Shown: in pieces, positions 18,338 to 27,819 of the stretch
How positions within the stretch are numbered: position 1 is the first letter of the stretch
How the letters are laid out: every line of letters begins with the position of its first letter
Assembly (NCBI GenBank): GCA_027943745.1
Contig: AP025763.1
Location: 3,596,001-3,660,000 of the forward strand
Source: Neptuniibacter victor
GTDB taxonomy: Bacteria > Pseudomonadota > Gammaproteobacteria > Pseudomonadales > Balneatricaceae
Direction of reading: 5' to 3'
Length of the DNA stretch: 64,000 nt
Notes under the pieces: model-generated
Seen by the model: only the letters and a program-made list of their open reading frames with translations
Told to the model about the DNA's origin: nothing
The model's database searches: none
Program-made: the position numbers and the translations under genes

Positions 18338-19525
18338 ATGAATACACTTAAATTAGATCTAGTCATTATCGGTGGTGGTGTTGCAGGACTTTGGACACTA
18401 AACCGAGCAGTTCAAGCAGGACTTAACGCCGTTCTTTTTGAAAAAGATGCTTTAGGTGGCGGACAGTCTGTGCGCTCCCAAGGGATAATCCACGGTGGAA
18501 CAAAATATGCGTTAAGTGGTGTATTAACCCAAGCATCTAGCACAATCAAAGAGATGCCTCAGCGCTGGCGTGAATGTTTAACGGGCAAGGGTGAATTAGA
18601 TCTAAGCACGGTCAATATACTATCTGATGCGCACTATATGTGGTCGAAGGGTTCTTTAGGCTCTCGCATGACGACATTTTTTGCGACTAAGGCCTTTAGT
18701 GGCCGAGTAGAGGAGGTCTCAGAGGAAAGTAGACCTGACGTATTCAAAAATAAAAAATTCAAAGGCTCCCTTTATCGCTTAAATGAGCTTGTACTTGATG
18801 TTCCCAGCGTCATAAACGCGCTGAGAGCACCGATGGAAGATCGAATTTTTAAAATTGACCTTCTGGATTGTGAACTCGAAAAAGAAAGCGACGTTATTCA
18901 ATCCATCGCGTTACCCACTCACCAATTACGCATACTTCCAAAACAAGTGGCCATCACCTCAGGTGAAGGTTTTGAATCACTGGCGACATCCCTCAATCTG
19001 CAACAGCCTGAGATGCAAACACGCCCCTTACACATGGTGATGGTGAAACATAATTTGAACCTCCCTACGTTCGCCCATTGCATTGGAGCGGGGAGCAAGC
19101 CTGTAGCCACAATAACCACTCACCCTTGTGCTGACGGCAATCAAGTTTGGTACTTAGGCGGTAACATTGCGGAAACCGGTTTAGAACGTTCCTCTGAAGC
19201 ACAAATCGCCTTTGCCCAACAAGAGATAAAGGCACTACTACCCTGGGTCGACCTTTCAAATACACAATGGTCAAGCTTTCATATTAATCGCGCCGAGCCA
19301 AAGCAATCGTCTTTAGTAAGACCTGACGCTGCTTTTGCCCAAAAAGTTGGCAACTGTATCATCGCTTGGCCCACGAAATTGGCACTATCCCCAGATCTGG
19401 CTGATCAAATCTTACCGCTATGCGCTGATAGTATCGATGCAGCAGAAAACCAGAATTTACACCTTTGCCAGCATCTACCAAAACCCGCAACAGCCCAACC
19501 AGTTTGGGAGACCTCATTTTGCTAA
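18338..19525 (+). CDS. FAD-dependent oxidoreductase (DAO/GlpD-like)
   Basis: A 395-residue flavoprotein. The dinucleotide-binding motif is IIGGGVAGLW (10-19), followed by the second FAD contact VLFEKDALGGG and SQGIIHGGTKYAL. The last two resemble glycerol-3-phosphate dehydrogenases and other members of the DAO family. The later ITSGEGFESL segment sits at the C-terminal part of the flavin fold. The substrate is not recognisable. It has no membrane segment. It overlaps the aldo/keto reductase gene, so the two probably act in one pathway. It has no Shine-Dalgarno before its ATG. Confidence 0.8.
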   Translation: MNTLKLDLVIIGGGVAGLWTLNRAVQAGLNAVLFEKDALGGGQSVRSQGIIHGGTKYALSGVLTQASSTIKEMPQRWRECLTGKGELDLSTVNILSDAHYMWSKGSLGSRMTTFFATKAFSGRVEEVSEESRPDVFKNKKFKGSLYRLNELVLDVPSVINALRAPMEDRIFKIDLLDCELEKESDVIQSIALPTHQLRILPKQVAITSGEGFESLATSLNLQQPEMQTRPLHMVMVKHNLNLPTFAHCIGAGSKPVATITTHPCADGNQVWYLGGNIAETGLERSSEAQIAFAQQEIKALLPWVDLSNTQWSSFHINRAEPKQSSLVRPDAAFAQKVGNCIIAWPTKLALSPDLADQILPLCADSIDAAENQNLHLCQHLPKPATAQPVWETSFC

Positions 19526-20313
19526 AACGTGAACTAGCCAACACAGGGTTAATGGTCTCTCCTCTAGGATTAGGCACCGTAAAATTAGGACGCAATAAAG
19601 GGGTCAAATACCCTACTAGCTTTTCCTTACCTAATGACCAAGAAGCATTGCAACTAATCCATCAGGCAAGGGAGCTGGGTATCAATTTTATAGATACCGC
19701 CCCAGCCTATGGCACTAGCGAAGAACGCTTAGGTCATTTACTGAAAGGGCAAAGAAACGATTGGGTTATCTGTTCAAAAGTTGGAGAGGAGTTCGACAGC
19801 AGTTCTGGGGAATCGAGCTATATCTTCACGCCAGAACATCTTAAATTCAGTGTTGAAAGAAGCCTAAAGCGTCTGAATACAGATTTTATCGACATGTTAC
19901 TCGTCCATTCAGATGGAAGTGATGTAGAAATCATAAAACGCTATGGCATTCTGCAAGCACTAGAAGAACTAAAAGCTCAAGGAAAAATACGCGCCACAGG
20001 CATGTCAACAAAAACGGTGGAAGGGGGGCTATTAGCCCTAGCACAATCGGACTGTGCGATGGTGACTTACAACCTGTCTCATCAAGCAGAAGAAGCCGTA
20101 TTAGACTATGCCGAGCTTAACAACAAAGGCATCTTATTAAAGAAAGCACTCGCATCTGGACATATTTGCGCCAAGAACTCACAAGACCCTATACAAGCAA
20201 GCTTTGATTTTATTTTTGCACATAAAGGTGTGACATCTGCCATTATCGGTACGATCAACCCAAAACACCTAAAAGCAAATGTGACCGCAGCAGAAAAAGC
20301 GATTAATCAGTAA
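19519..20313 (+). CDS. Aldo/keto reductase
   Basis: About 264 residues of the AKR superfamily (NADPH-dependent (beta/alpha)8 barrel). The catalytic tetrad is visible: Asp and Tyr in FIDTAPAYG, Lys in ICSKVGEE and His in LLVHSDG. The most likely start is the TTG at 19519, which places the family N-terminal LKRELANTGLMVSPLGLG correctly and overlaps the upstream gene by 7 bases. No ATG lies near; longer starts would overlap further. The substrate is unknown. It is convergent with hldE. Confidence 0.85.
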   Translation: MLKRELANTGLMVSPLGLGTVKLGRNKGVKYPTSFSLPNDQEALQLIHQARELGINFIDTAPAYGTSEERLGHLLKGQRNDWVICSKVGEEFDSSSGESSYIFTPEHLKFSVERSLKRLNTDFIDMLLVHSDGSDVEIIKRYGILQALEELKAQGKIRATGMSTKTVEGGLLALAQSDCAMVTYNLSHQAEEAVLDYAELNNKGILLKKALASGHICAKNSQDPIQASFDFIFAHKGVTSAIIGTINPKHLKANVTAAEKAINQ

Positions 20314-20339
20314 TCGCCCTTTCAAAATCACTAATTGAT

Positions 20340-21785
20340 TTAGCTATCACTATCACTATCACTATCACTTTGAATTTTCTCGACAATTGCCGTGGTAGAG
20401 CAGTTATCTAGAAATGATAGTACACGGACTTCACCACCGTAACTGCTAACAAACTCACCACCGACAACGCCATCTATACCATAGTCCCCACCTTTGACAA
20501 GGATATCAGGCCGCACCTGCTCCAAAAGACTTTCTGGCGTATCCTCTTCAAAATACAGAACCCAATCAACGGCTTCCAAACCTGACAACACAGCCATCCG
20601 CCTTTCCACTGGATTGATAGGGCGCCCCGGCCCTTTCAAACGACTAACAGACTCATCACTATTAATTGCCAGTACCAGACGATCACCTTGAGCACGCGCT
20701 TGCTCTAAATAACCAACATGCCCGGCATGAAGGATATCAAAACAACCATTGGTGAATACGATTGTTTCTCCTGCAGCACGAGCATCAGCTAAGGCAATCA
20801 ATAACTGCTCTTTAGAGACAACTCCTTTCTCTGCCCCTTGCTCTTTACTAACTTCGCGACGAAGTTCTGGCGCACTAATAGCTGCAGTACCCAGCTTGCC
20901 GACCACAATACTCGCTGCGATATTTGACAGCGCAACCGCATTGGGAAGATCTTCTCCCGCAGCCAATGCCGCAGCCAAAGTAGAGATCACGGTATCACCA
21001 GCCCCCGTCACATCGAATACTTCACGAGCACGAGCCGGAAAATGAAGTTCCTCTCTATTAGCTCGAATTAGCGTCATGCCCTGCTCGCTTCGCGTCACTA
21101 ACAACGCATCTAGATCAAGCTCTTTGGCTAGAGCCTGGCCACGACTAACAAGCTCATCTTCGGTCTTACAATGACCGACAATAGCCTCAAATTCGGATAG
21201 ATTCGGCGTTAGTAGTGTCGCTCCTCGATAACGAGTAAAATCGCTACCTTTAGGGTCTACCAAGACAGCAACATTTTGAGCTTTTGCTTGAGCAATAAGT
21301 TGCTGGCAATCAGACAAGGTTCCTTTACCGTAATCTGATAACACTAAAACCCCGACGTTATCTAAAAGCGGTGACGTCGCATTAGCAATTTCATCGCTAT
21401 AATCATGCGAAAAAGGTTCTTCAAAATCGAGACGGATTAGCTGTTGGTGGCGGCTAATCACTCGTAGTTTAGTAATTGTCGGCTCACTTTGAGTGGTGGA
21501 AAAAGAGCAATTAACCCGAGCTGATTGCAACTGTTTCTCTAAGGCTTTACCCGCTTCATCCTCTCCCACTAAGCCAACCAAAGAGACTCCCGCGCCTAAG
21601 GCTGTAACGTTCAATGCCACATTGGCTGCACCGCCAGGGCGATCTTCGTGCTGCTCTACTTTTACAACGGGGACAGGCGCTTCCGGAGAGATGCGTGACG
21701 TTGGCCCTTGCCAATAGCGATCTAACATCAGGTCTCCAACGACGAGGACCTGTGCTTTATCAAAACGTGGCATATGGATTTTCAT
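20340..21785 (-). CDS. hldE: Bifunctional heptose kinase/adenylyltransferase HldE
   Basis: Makes ADP-D-glycero-D-manno-heptose for LPS core. The 481 residues comprise an N-terminal PfkB-type kinase (about 1-320, with GDLMLDRYWQG, RPGGAANVALN and the catalytic VTGAGDTV) and a C-terminal nucleotidyltransferase (about 345-475, TNGCFDILHAGHV and LKGPGRPINP). The protein ends in a Ser-Asp repeat (SDSDSDSDS) encoded by a hexanucleotide repeat; this tail is beyond the usual C-terminus. The msbA stop overlaps the hldE start by 4 bases. Confidence 0.96.
   Translation of the reverse strand: MKIHMPRFDKAQVLVVGDLMLDRYWQGPTSRISPEAPVPVVKVEQHEDRPGGAANVALNVTALGAGVSLVGLVGEDEAGKALEKQLQSARVNCSFSTTQSEPTITKLRVISRHQQLIRLDFEEPFSHDYSDEIANATSPLLDNVGVLVLSDYGKGTLSDCQQLIAQAKAQNVAVLVDPKGSDFTRYRGATLLTPNLSEFEAIVGHCKTEDELVSRGQALAKELDLDALLVTRSEQGMTLIRANREELHFPARAREVFDVTGAGDTVISTLAAALAAGEDLPNAVALSNIAASIVVGKLGTAAISAPELRREVSKEQGAEKGVVSKEQLLIALADARAAGETIVFTNGCFDILHAGHVGYLEQARAQGDRLVLAINSDESVSRLKGPGRPINPVERRMAVLSGLEAVDWVLYFEEDTPESLLEQVRPDILVKGGDYGIDGVVGGEFVSSYGGEVRVLSFLDNCSTTAIVEKIQSDSDSDSDS
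20344..20367. repeat. Hexanucleotide tandem repeat in the hldE 3' end
   Basis: Four perfect copies of CTATCA (plus strand), read on the minus strand as Asp-Ser codon pairs at the HldE C-terminus. Copy-number change would lengthen or shorten the tail without shifting frame. Confidence 0.9.
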
Positions 21786-23563
21786 TCAATCTCTCCGTTA
21801 GAATCTAGGGCCGAATTCTCGGTAAACTGTTTCTGATACAACCCGGCGTAAACCTTGCCTTTGGCCAATAATTCAGCATGTGTACCCTTCTCTACTATCT
21901 GTCCCTGATCCATCACGACAATCTGATCGGCTGACTCAATAGTCGATAAACGATGCGCAATAACCAACGTCGTACGTCCATGCATCACATTTTCCATCGC
22001 CGCCTGAATATGCCTTTCTGATTCAGTATCAAGCGCAGATGTCGCCTCATCGAGGATAAGTACAGGTGCATTTTTTAAGATGGCTCGGGCAATAGCAATA
22101 CGTTGTCGCTGCCCACCTGATAACTTAGTTCCTTTCTCGCCAACCTGGGTATCTAACCCATCCTGCATGCGTGAAACAAACTCCATAACATGCGCTGCTT
22201 CAGCCGCTTGAATAATTGATTCCTCATCGACATCAACCATAGAACCGTAAGCAATGTTATCCCGAATAGAGCCATCAAATAACACAACATTTTGCGTCAC
22301 TAACGCGATCTGACCTCTCAATGCTGGCAGTTCATAGTCGCCTAGTGACTTATCATCCAGCAAGATATTGCCTGAACTCGGCTCATAAAAGCGTGGCAGC
22401 AGATTTGCTAAAGTAGACTTCCCGCTGCCTGACTTCCCGACAAAAGCAACCGTCTCACCGGGCTCAATGGAGAGGTTTAAATTTGAGAGGACGGGTTTAT
22501 TCGGAAGATATGAAAATGACAAATTATCGAGCTGAATTCGGCCCTGGCCCTTATCAATTGTTAACGTACCCCGATCGAGTTCAACATCCTCATCGATCAA
22601 TTCAAAGATACTTTGCGCAGCGGCAATACCACGCTGAATGGCACCATTAACTTCGGTGAGAGAACGTAAAGGTTTTGCAATCAAACCTGCCGCAGTAATG
22701 AATGCAATAAATTGCCCTGCGCTCATTCCAGTACTCATCAGAGGATGAAGTGCTAAAAAGATAAGCAAGGCAAGGGCACTGGAAACAATTAACTGAACGA
22801 TAGGGGTACTCAAGGCTTCTGTGGTAGCCATTTTAAGACTCTGGCGCAAATTCTGCCCACTCGCTTCCGTGAATCTAGCCCGCTCTTTATTGGCCCCACC
22901 AAAAACGCGCACGACCTGGACTGCTTGCACATTCTCAGATGCGACATGCGTCACTTCACCCATAGAGTCTTGAATTCGGTGGCCTAAACGTCGAAACCTT
23001 TTTGAGGCTAGCGCAACCACTAAAGCAATAAACGGGGATATCGCAGCAAAAACGAGCGTTAACTGCCAATTGAGGTAAAGCAAATATCCAAGCAAGCCAA
23101 GGACAGTCATACCCTCTCTAACACTAATTTTAAGAGATTCTGTTGCCGCTGTTGTTACTTGCTCTACGTTATACGAAATTTTAGAGAGGATATGGCCGGA
23201 AGAATTATTATGAAAGTAATCCAAAGGAATTTCCAATAATTTATCAAACATCACTACCCGCAAACTATGCACGATGTTTCTAGCTACATATGCCGTAAAG
23301 TAGTTACCCATGAAAGTTCCTAACCCACGAACTAAAGCAATACTCATCAAAGCCAGAGGGCCATAAATATACGCATCAGCTTTTGCTTCATCGATAGCAT
23401 CAACAAGATACTCCATCAAAGCGGCAAAGCCCGTTTGAGCGCCTGCATACAGTATAAAACCTATAATTCCCAACAAGAACGGGAGCCAATAGGGACGGAC
23501 ATAAGTTAAGAGACGAAGATACACTTTCATCCCCACACCCTTTACTGAGGCATGTTCTGACAT
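21782..23563 (-). CDS. msbA: Lipid A exporter MsbA (ABC transporter)
   Basis: A homodimeric ABC half-transporter that flips lipid A-core across the inner membrane. Six TM segments fill the first ~310 residues. The nucleotide-binding domain has Walker A GKSGSGKSTL, the signature LSGGQRQ, Walker B VLILDEATS and the switch His in IAHRLST. The frame can be read from a TTG at 23584, but the ATG at 23563 (MSEHASV) or a later ATG at 23530 is likelier. It is coupled to hldE, which suits a shared LPS operon. Confidence 0.93.
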   Translation of the reverse strand: MSEHASVKGVGMKVYLRLLTYVRPYWLPFLLGIIGFILYAGAQTGFAALMEYLVDAIDEAKADAYIYGPLALMSIALVRGLGTFMGNYFTAYVARNIVHSLRVVMFDKLLEIPLDYFHNNSSGHILSKISYNVEQVTTAATESLKISVREGMTVLGLLGYLLYLNWQLTLVFAAISPFIALVVALASKRFRRLGHRIQDSMGEVTHVASENVQAVQVVRVFGGANKERARFTEASGQNLRQSLKMATTEALSTPIVQLIVSSALALLIFLALHPLMSTGMSAGQFIAFITAAGLIAKPLRSLTEVNGAIQRGIAAAQSIFELIDEDVELDRGTLTIDKGQGRIQLDNLSFSYLPNKPVLSNLNLSIEPGETVAFVGKSGSGKSTLANLLPRFYEPSSGNILLDDKSLGDYELPALRGQIALVTQNVVLFDGSIRDNIAYGSMVDVDEESIIQAAEAAHVMEFVSRMQDGLDTQVGEKGTKLSGGQRQRIAIARAILKNAPVLILDEATSALDTESERHIQAAMENVMHGRTTLVIAHRLSTIESADQIVVMDQGQIVEKGTHAELLAKGKVYAGLYQKQFTENSALDSNGEIE

Positions 23564-23658
23564 ATTTATCTTACTTAAATTCAACTAATTAACCCCTATT
23601 GTACCCTTACGGAAGGAGTTGCCCAAGCATCTAACTAGCTGACCATCAAGGACAGGGG

Positions 23659-23664
23659 TATAAT
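23659..23664 (+). promoter_or_regulatory. Candidate -10 of the LPS acyltransferase operon
   Basis: A perfect TATAAT lies 30 bases before the GTG of the acyltransferase gene, in the gap divergent from msbA. The -35 is not clear. It would drive the 23.7-31 kb saccharide gene run. Confidence 0.45.
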
Positions 23665-23694
23665 CGCCTGCTTATCATAGAGATATAGCTTACT

Positions 23695-24612
23695 GTGAAA
23701 AAAACGAACTATTACTTAAAACCTAAATATTGGCCTACATGGATAGGCGTACTTTTCCTTAGGTCGCTTGCACTACTGCCTTATAAAACTGGCTTAACTT
23801 TTGGGCGGTTCATTGGTATCTGTTTATATTACCTGCTTCCAAAACGGCGCCATGTCACAGCGGTTAACTGCTCTTTATGCTTTCCGGAACTATCTTCAGA
23901 ACAACAACACTCCTTTGTTAAAGATGTATTTAAAAACAATGCAATTGGACTCGTTGAAACGGCTTGGTCTTATTGGGGCAATAAACAATTACTGGAAAGT
24001 AAAACAGAATATATTGGTTTTGAATTGCTAGATGAGGCACTAAAGGAAGGTCGCGGCATCATATTATTAGGCGCTCATTATTCACATTTAGATCTCGGCG
24101 GCATGCTTTTTTCTCGGTATGGCAAGCCATTAGTATCGATGTACCGCCAACATAATAATCCATTGATGGAGAAGGTCATCCGCGAAGGCAGAGCCTCCTT
24201 CAGCATTCCGGTTGAACGGAAACAACTACGTGAAATAGTCAGGCAGCTTAAAAAAAATCATATTGTTTGGTATGGCCCAGATCAAGATCTAGGAAGAAAG
24301 AATTCCGTTTTCGTCCCCTTTTTTTCTCAGACAGCTGCTACAGTAACCGCTACGACAAAAATGGTGAGATTCAATAATTCTCCGATTCTTTCAATGCAAC
24401 AACGCCGTAGAGAAGATGACTCGGGCTACATTATTGAAATAGCACCAGTACAAGGCTTTCCTAGTGGCAATGAAGAAGACGACGCGAGAATTATGAATCT
24501 TGCGGTTGAAACAGGGATACGCAAAGCGCCGACCCAGTATATGTGGGTTCATAAACGCTTCAAAACCCAGCCTGATGGCGACCAAAACTTATACAACAAT
24601 CAAGCACTATAA
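23695..24612 (+). CDS. Lipid A late acyltransferase (LpxL/LpxM family)
   Basis: 305 residues of the HtrB/MsbB acyltransferase family, which adds secondary acyl chains to Kdo-lipid A. An N-terminal hydrophobic helix is at about 15-45. The catalytic HX4D dyad is His128-Asp133 in GAHYSHLDLGG. Further motifs are MYRQHNNPLME and YGPDQDLG, family-typical for the GPDQD segment. The start is GTG. It lies 16 bp before a glycosyltransferase gene. LpxL and LpxM cannot be told apart here. Confidence 0.9.
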   Translation: MKKTNYYLKPKYWPTWIGVLFLRSLALLPYKTGLTFGRFIGICLYYLLPKRRHVTAVNCSLCFPELSSEQQHSFVKDVFKNNAIGLVETAWSYWGNKQLLESKTEYIGFELLDEALKEGRGIILLGAHYSHLDLGGMLFSRYGKPLVSMYRQHNNPLMEKVIREGRASFSIPVERKQLREIVRQLKKNHIVWYGPDQDLGRKNSVFVPFFSQTAATVTATTKMVRFNNSPILSMQQRRREDDSGYIIEIAPVQGFPSGNEEDDARIMNLAVETGIRKAPTQYMWVHKRFKTQPDGDQNLYNNQAL

Positions 24613-24628
24613 TTCTAGGAGACTCTCG

Positions 24629-25513
24629 GTGAAAGTCAGTGGCTTTACATTTCTGAAAAATGGATCAGTTCTAGGATACCCTTTCGTTGAAAGCATTAAA
24701 TCTGCACTGCCTATCTGCGATGAGTTCATAGTCGCTCTTGGCCCTTGTGATGATGATACCGAAGAAAAACTTCTCGCTATTGGCGATCCAAAAATAAGAA
24801 TAATACATACCCACTGGAACGAAAAAATGCAGGACAGAGGATATGTGTATGGGCAACAGAAAATGATTGCTCATTTCAATTGTAGTGGTGATTGGGCTTT
24901 ATATATCGAGGGGGATGAAGTACTACATGAAGATGAGCTTCCCACGATAAAACGCAATATGGAAAAATACCTTGAAGACTCTGAAGTTGAGGCATTTTAC
25001 TTCGATTTCTACCATTTCTATGGTCGTCCAGACCAAGTCGGTATTTCTGGTTATAGAAGAGCTCCTAGGATTATAAGAAACTCAGTAAGAAGCATCGCAC
25101 CTGATGGTCTATTCTTTGTCGTTCTCGAAAAAAACAAAAAGGGACGATATCCAAAAGCAGTTCATGCAGGCGGAAATATTTATCATTATGGGCATGTCAG
25201 GAATATCCAAAAAATGCAGGAAAAAATCAACCAAGTTTCAAAATATTGGGATCACACTCCAGAACCGTTCCCAGGATACGGCAACATCGATACAGCTGTG
25301 ATTCGTCCTTTCAACGGTAATCACCCCAAAATAATGGACACTTGGTTAAACAATGATGCCGAATGGAACTTTGCTCAAAGTCCTGACTATAAACTCTGCA
25401 AGCGAGACAAAAAAGTTAGAATCAAATTAAAACTTGAAAAAATGCTTGGTGTGGAAATTAGTAAGAAGCACTATCAAGACTTAAAAAAGAATGACAATGA
25501 GCATAAATCTTAA
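24629..25513 (+). CDS. Family 2-like glycosyltransferase
   Basis: A GT-A-type glycosyltransferase of about 294 residues. The start is a GTG at 24629 with a strong RBS (AGGAG, 7-base spacing); a longer frame upstream is out of keeping with homologues. It begins VKVSGFTFLKNG, followed by a nucleotide-sugar region (FIVALGPCDDDTEE) and a DxD-like YIEGDEVLHEDE. Similar proteins sit in LPS-core and capsule clusters. The sugar is unknown. Base composition is more AT-rich than in flanking housekeeping genes. It overlaps the next gene by 23 bases. Confidence 0.8.
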   Translation: MKVSGFTFLKNGSVLGYPFVESIKSALPICDEFIVALGPCDDDTEEKLLAIGDPKIRIIHTHWNEKMQDRGYVYGQQKMIAHFNCSGDWALYIEGDEVLHEDELPTIKRNMEKYLEDSEVEAFYFDFYHFYGRPDQVGISGYRRAPRIIRNSVRSIAPDGLFFVVLEKNKKGRYPKAVHAGGNIYHYGHVRNIQKMQEKINQVSKYWDHTPEPFPGYGNIDTAVIRPFNGNHPKIMDTWLNNDAEWNFAQSPDYKLCKRDKKVRIKLKLEKMLGVEISKKHYQDLKKNDNEHKS

Positions 25514-26573
25514 TCCGATGCTAAGCCCTAATACTCCCTCAATACATATTGTTCGCCAATACGGCCCAACAGGAGGCATGGAACGTTACGTATGGGAACT
25601 AACCCATGCTTTGGCTAAATCTGGGCAGCCAGTTAAAGTTGTTTGCGAAAAAGCACACGCACAGTCTACGAACAACATTGAGGTTATTTGCCTAGGTATC
25701 ATTAAACCGAAGCCTCGCTGGTTATCGATGCTGAAGTTCTCCCGTAAAGTATCTAAATACCTGAACTCAATAGATACACATAATTGGATAGTTCACAGCC
25801 ATGAACGTTGTTCAATGCATCAAGTTACAACGTTCCATGGTCCCTCCATACTGAATAGAAAAAAACGGTTTTTCGATTTTTTATCTCCTCGTTTACTAAC
25901 ATGGGAAGCCTTAGAAAAACGCGAAGTGACAGGGCAAAACGTTAAAGCAGTATTACCAAACTCACTAATGGTTGCTGAGCAACTAGCGAGTCTTTATCCA
26001 AGCATGGAAGATAAGATCTGTGCTCCAGCCTATCCCGGTGTCGATTCTGCTTTCACAAAACTCACAAACACAAGCAGCGGAGAAACAATTGGCTTTATAG
26101 GGAAAGAGTGGCAACGCAAAGGATTAGTGTTTGCATGTGACGTTATCCAAAACATCCGACAACAACACCCTGAAATACATTTTGTGGTTTCAGGACCTTT
26201 TCCTGACGACATAATACACCTTTTTGAAGACTGGCCTGAAGGAAGTTACACATTATTAGGCTGGACTCCAGCAGAGCATGTATTACCCCAAATAGACTTA
26301 CTAATTCATCCCGCAACATCAGAACCGTTCGGAATGGTTATTGCAGAAGCAAATGCAGCACATATCCCAGTGCTCATTTCAGATCAATGCGGAATTGCTG
26401 AACTAATAAATGATGAAAGTGGCAATGTTCTTTCTTTAAATGAAAAACAGCCATGGCAAAACAGTCTATTAACTCTGCTAAAAAGTGATAAAGTCAAATC
26501 CATAAACCTTACATGGGATAATCTTGCTACGCAGCATATAGAGCTGTATCAGGACATATCACAAGGAAATTAA
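25491..26573 (+). CDS. Family 4 glycosyltransferase
   Basis: A 360-residue GT-B fold enzyme. The N-terminal acceptor domain opens with IHIVRQYGPTGGMERYV, the usual GT4 glycine loop. The C-terminal domain carries GFIGKEWQRKG and the retaining EX7E motif (EPFGMVIAE). It resembles core or O-antigen glycosyltransferases of LPS clusters. Substrate unknown. Its ATG overlaps the preceding gene by 23 bases, and seven bases separate it from the ligase gene. Confidence 0.86.
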   Translation: MTMSINLNPMLSPNTPSIHIVRQYGPTGGMERYVWELTHALAKSGQPVKVVCEKAHAQSTNNIEVICLGIIKPKPRWLSMLKFSRKVSKYLNSIDTHNWIVHSHERCSMHQVTTFHGPSILNRKKRFFDFLSPRLLTWEALEKREVTGQNVKAVLPNSLMVAEQLASLYPSMEDKICAPAYPGVDSAFTKLTNTSSGETIGFIGKEWQRKGLVFACDVIQNIRQQHPEIHFVVSGPFPDDIIHLFEDWPEGSYTLLGWTPAEHVLPQIDLLIHPATSEPFGMVIAEANAAHIPVLISDQCGIAELINDESGNVLSLNEKQPWQNSLLTLLKSDKVKSINLTWDNLATQHIELYQDISQGN

Positions 26574-26580
26574 GAGCGGC

Positions 26581-27819
26581 ATGATGATCACTAACTCTTC
26601 CAATAAAAATAAACAATATGGGATTTTATTTTCTATAGGTGCTTGGATGAGCATTGCCGGAATTTTCAGCATCCCGTTACTTGGCAATGCTGCCCACAAC
26701 ATATTACTAGGCTTACCAATTATCTTTCTGTTATTCACTAAGGAAATTCGCTTATTTCCAAAATTATTAGCAGAGAACAAAACAGCATTTTTAAGCACTC
26801 TTTTATTCGGCTTAATGATTATTAGTACTTTTTGGTCAGACGCTGAATCAAAATACTCTATAAAAATGCTGTCCAAATATCGTGAATTTATACTCATCCC
26901 TCTATTTATGCTTTATTTCTCGGTTGAGCGGTTTAGGAACATAGCATTCGGTACCCTCTATATTGCCCTTTTGTTATCCCTTATCTTTTCCTATCTAATA
27001 CACTATGACATCGTTAATTATTGGGAAAATGAACACAGTATAAGTAACCGGATATTCCACGGAATATCAATGTCGTTTTTTGCCTACATGACTTTGCAGG
27101 CCGCTACGTTGTTTAGGCGCTTCAAATTCTTATTTATCGCACTATTCTTAGTCATAGTTCACAACCTGTTTTTTATTGAGAATGGAAGAACAGGTTACCT
27201 CTTAATCACATCTTTAACTGCTCTTTTCTTCTTACAAACCTATAAATTAAAAGGCTTATTTCTAATAGCACTAGCAGTAACTTTTGCGGCAATTGCATTG
27301 ATGTTCCTACCCGGTTTAGAGAAAATTCGTATATTCGATAATTTTGAGATTTTCTCCAATGCTAAAGAACTCTCTTTACAAACCCTTCAGCAAATTGACG
27401 TAAGGATTGAATACTACATCATTGCATTTTTGACATTTACAGATAGCTGGCTAATAGGATATGGAATTGGTGGCTTTCCTATCGCATATGAAGCTCAATA
27501 TAACTCTATGACAACTTTCTGGAGAACTACCGTCAATGCTCATAACGAATTTCTCCAAATAGGCGTTCAAACGGGCATTCTGGGCGTCGTTCTATTCAGT
27601 GGTTTTTTATTAAGCTTACTGCTATCCAAATTTACCTATTCACGCATTCAAAAACAGTTCTGCTCAGCGTTATTTGTTCTCTTAATTATTTCTTGCTCAT
27701 TTAATTCCTCCTTTTTAGACCATGGCGACGGCACATTATTTATGATTCTGTCAGCCTTGATAGCAGGAAAAAAATGGGATGAACCTTCTAACGCTCCTGA
27801 AATGGGTGTAAACACTTAA
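26581..27819 (+). CDS. waaL: O-antigen ligase/polymerase-like membrane protein
   Basis: 412 residues, almost all hydrophobic, with about 10-12 TM segments. It carries the Wzy_C-type region with IENGRTGYL and the periplasmic loop ending NAHNEFLQIGVQTG. The Arg of the GRTG segment and the His of the NAHN loop are the residues important in WaaL. WaaL joins O-antigen to lipid A-core in the periplasm. A polymerase (Wzy) cannot be excluded, but the core-gene context favours a ligase. Start ATG at 26581 or 26584. Its stop overlaps the next ATG by one base. Confidence 0.82.
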   Translation: MMITNSSNKNKQYGILFSIGAWMSIAGIFSIPLLGNAAHNILLGLPIIFLLFTKEIRLFPKLLAENKTAFLSTLLFGLMIISTFWSDAESKYSIKMLSKYREFILIPLFMLYFSVERFRNIAFGTLYIALLLSLIFSYLIHYDIVNYWENEHSISNRIFHGISMSFFAYMTLQAATLFRRFKFLFIALFLVIVHNLFFIENGRTGYLLITSLTALFFLQTYKLKGLFLIALAVTFAAIALMFLPGLEKIRIFDNFEIFSNAKELSLQTLQQIDVRIEYYIIAFLTFTDSWLIGYGIGGFPIAYEAQYNSMTTFWRTTVNAHNEFLQIGVQTGILGVVLFSGFLLSLLLSKFTYSRIQKQFCSALFVLLIISCSFNSSFLDHGDGTLFMILSALIAGKKWDEPSNAPEMGVNT

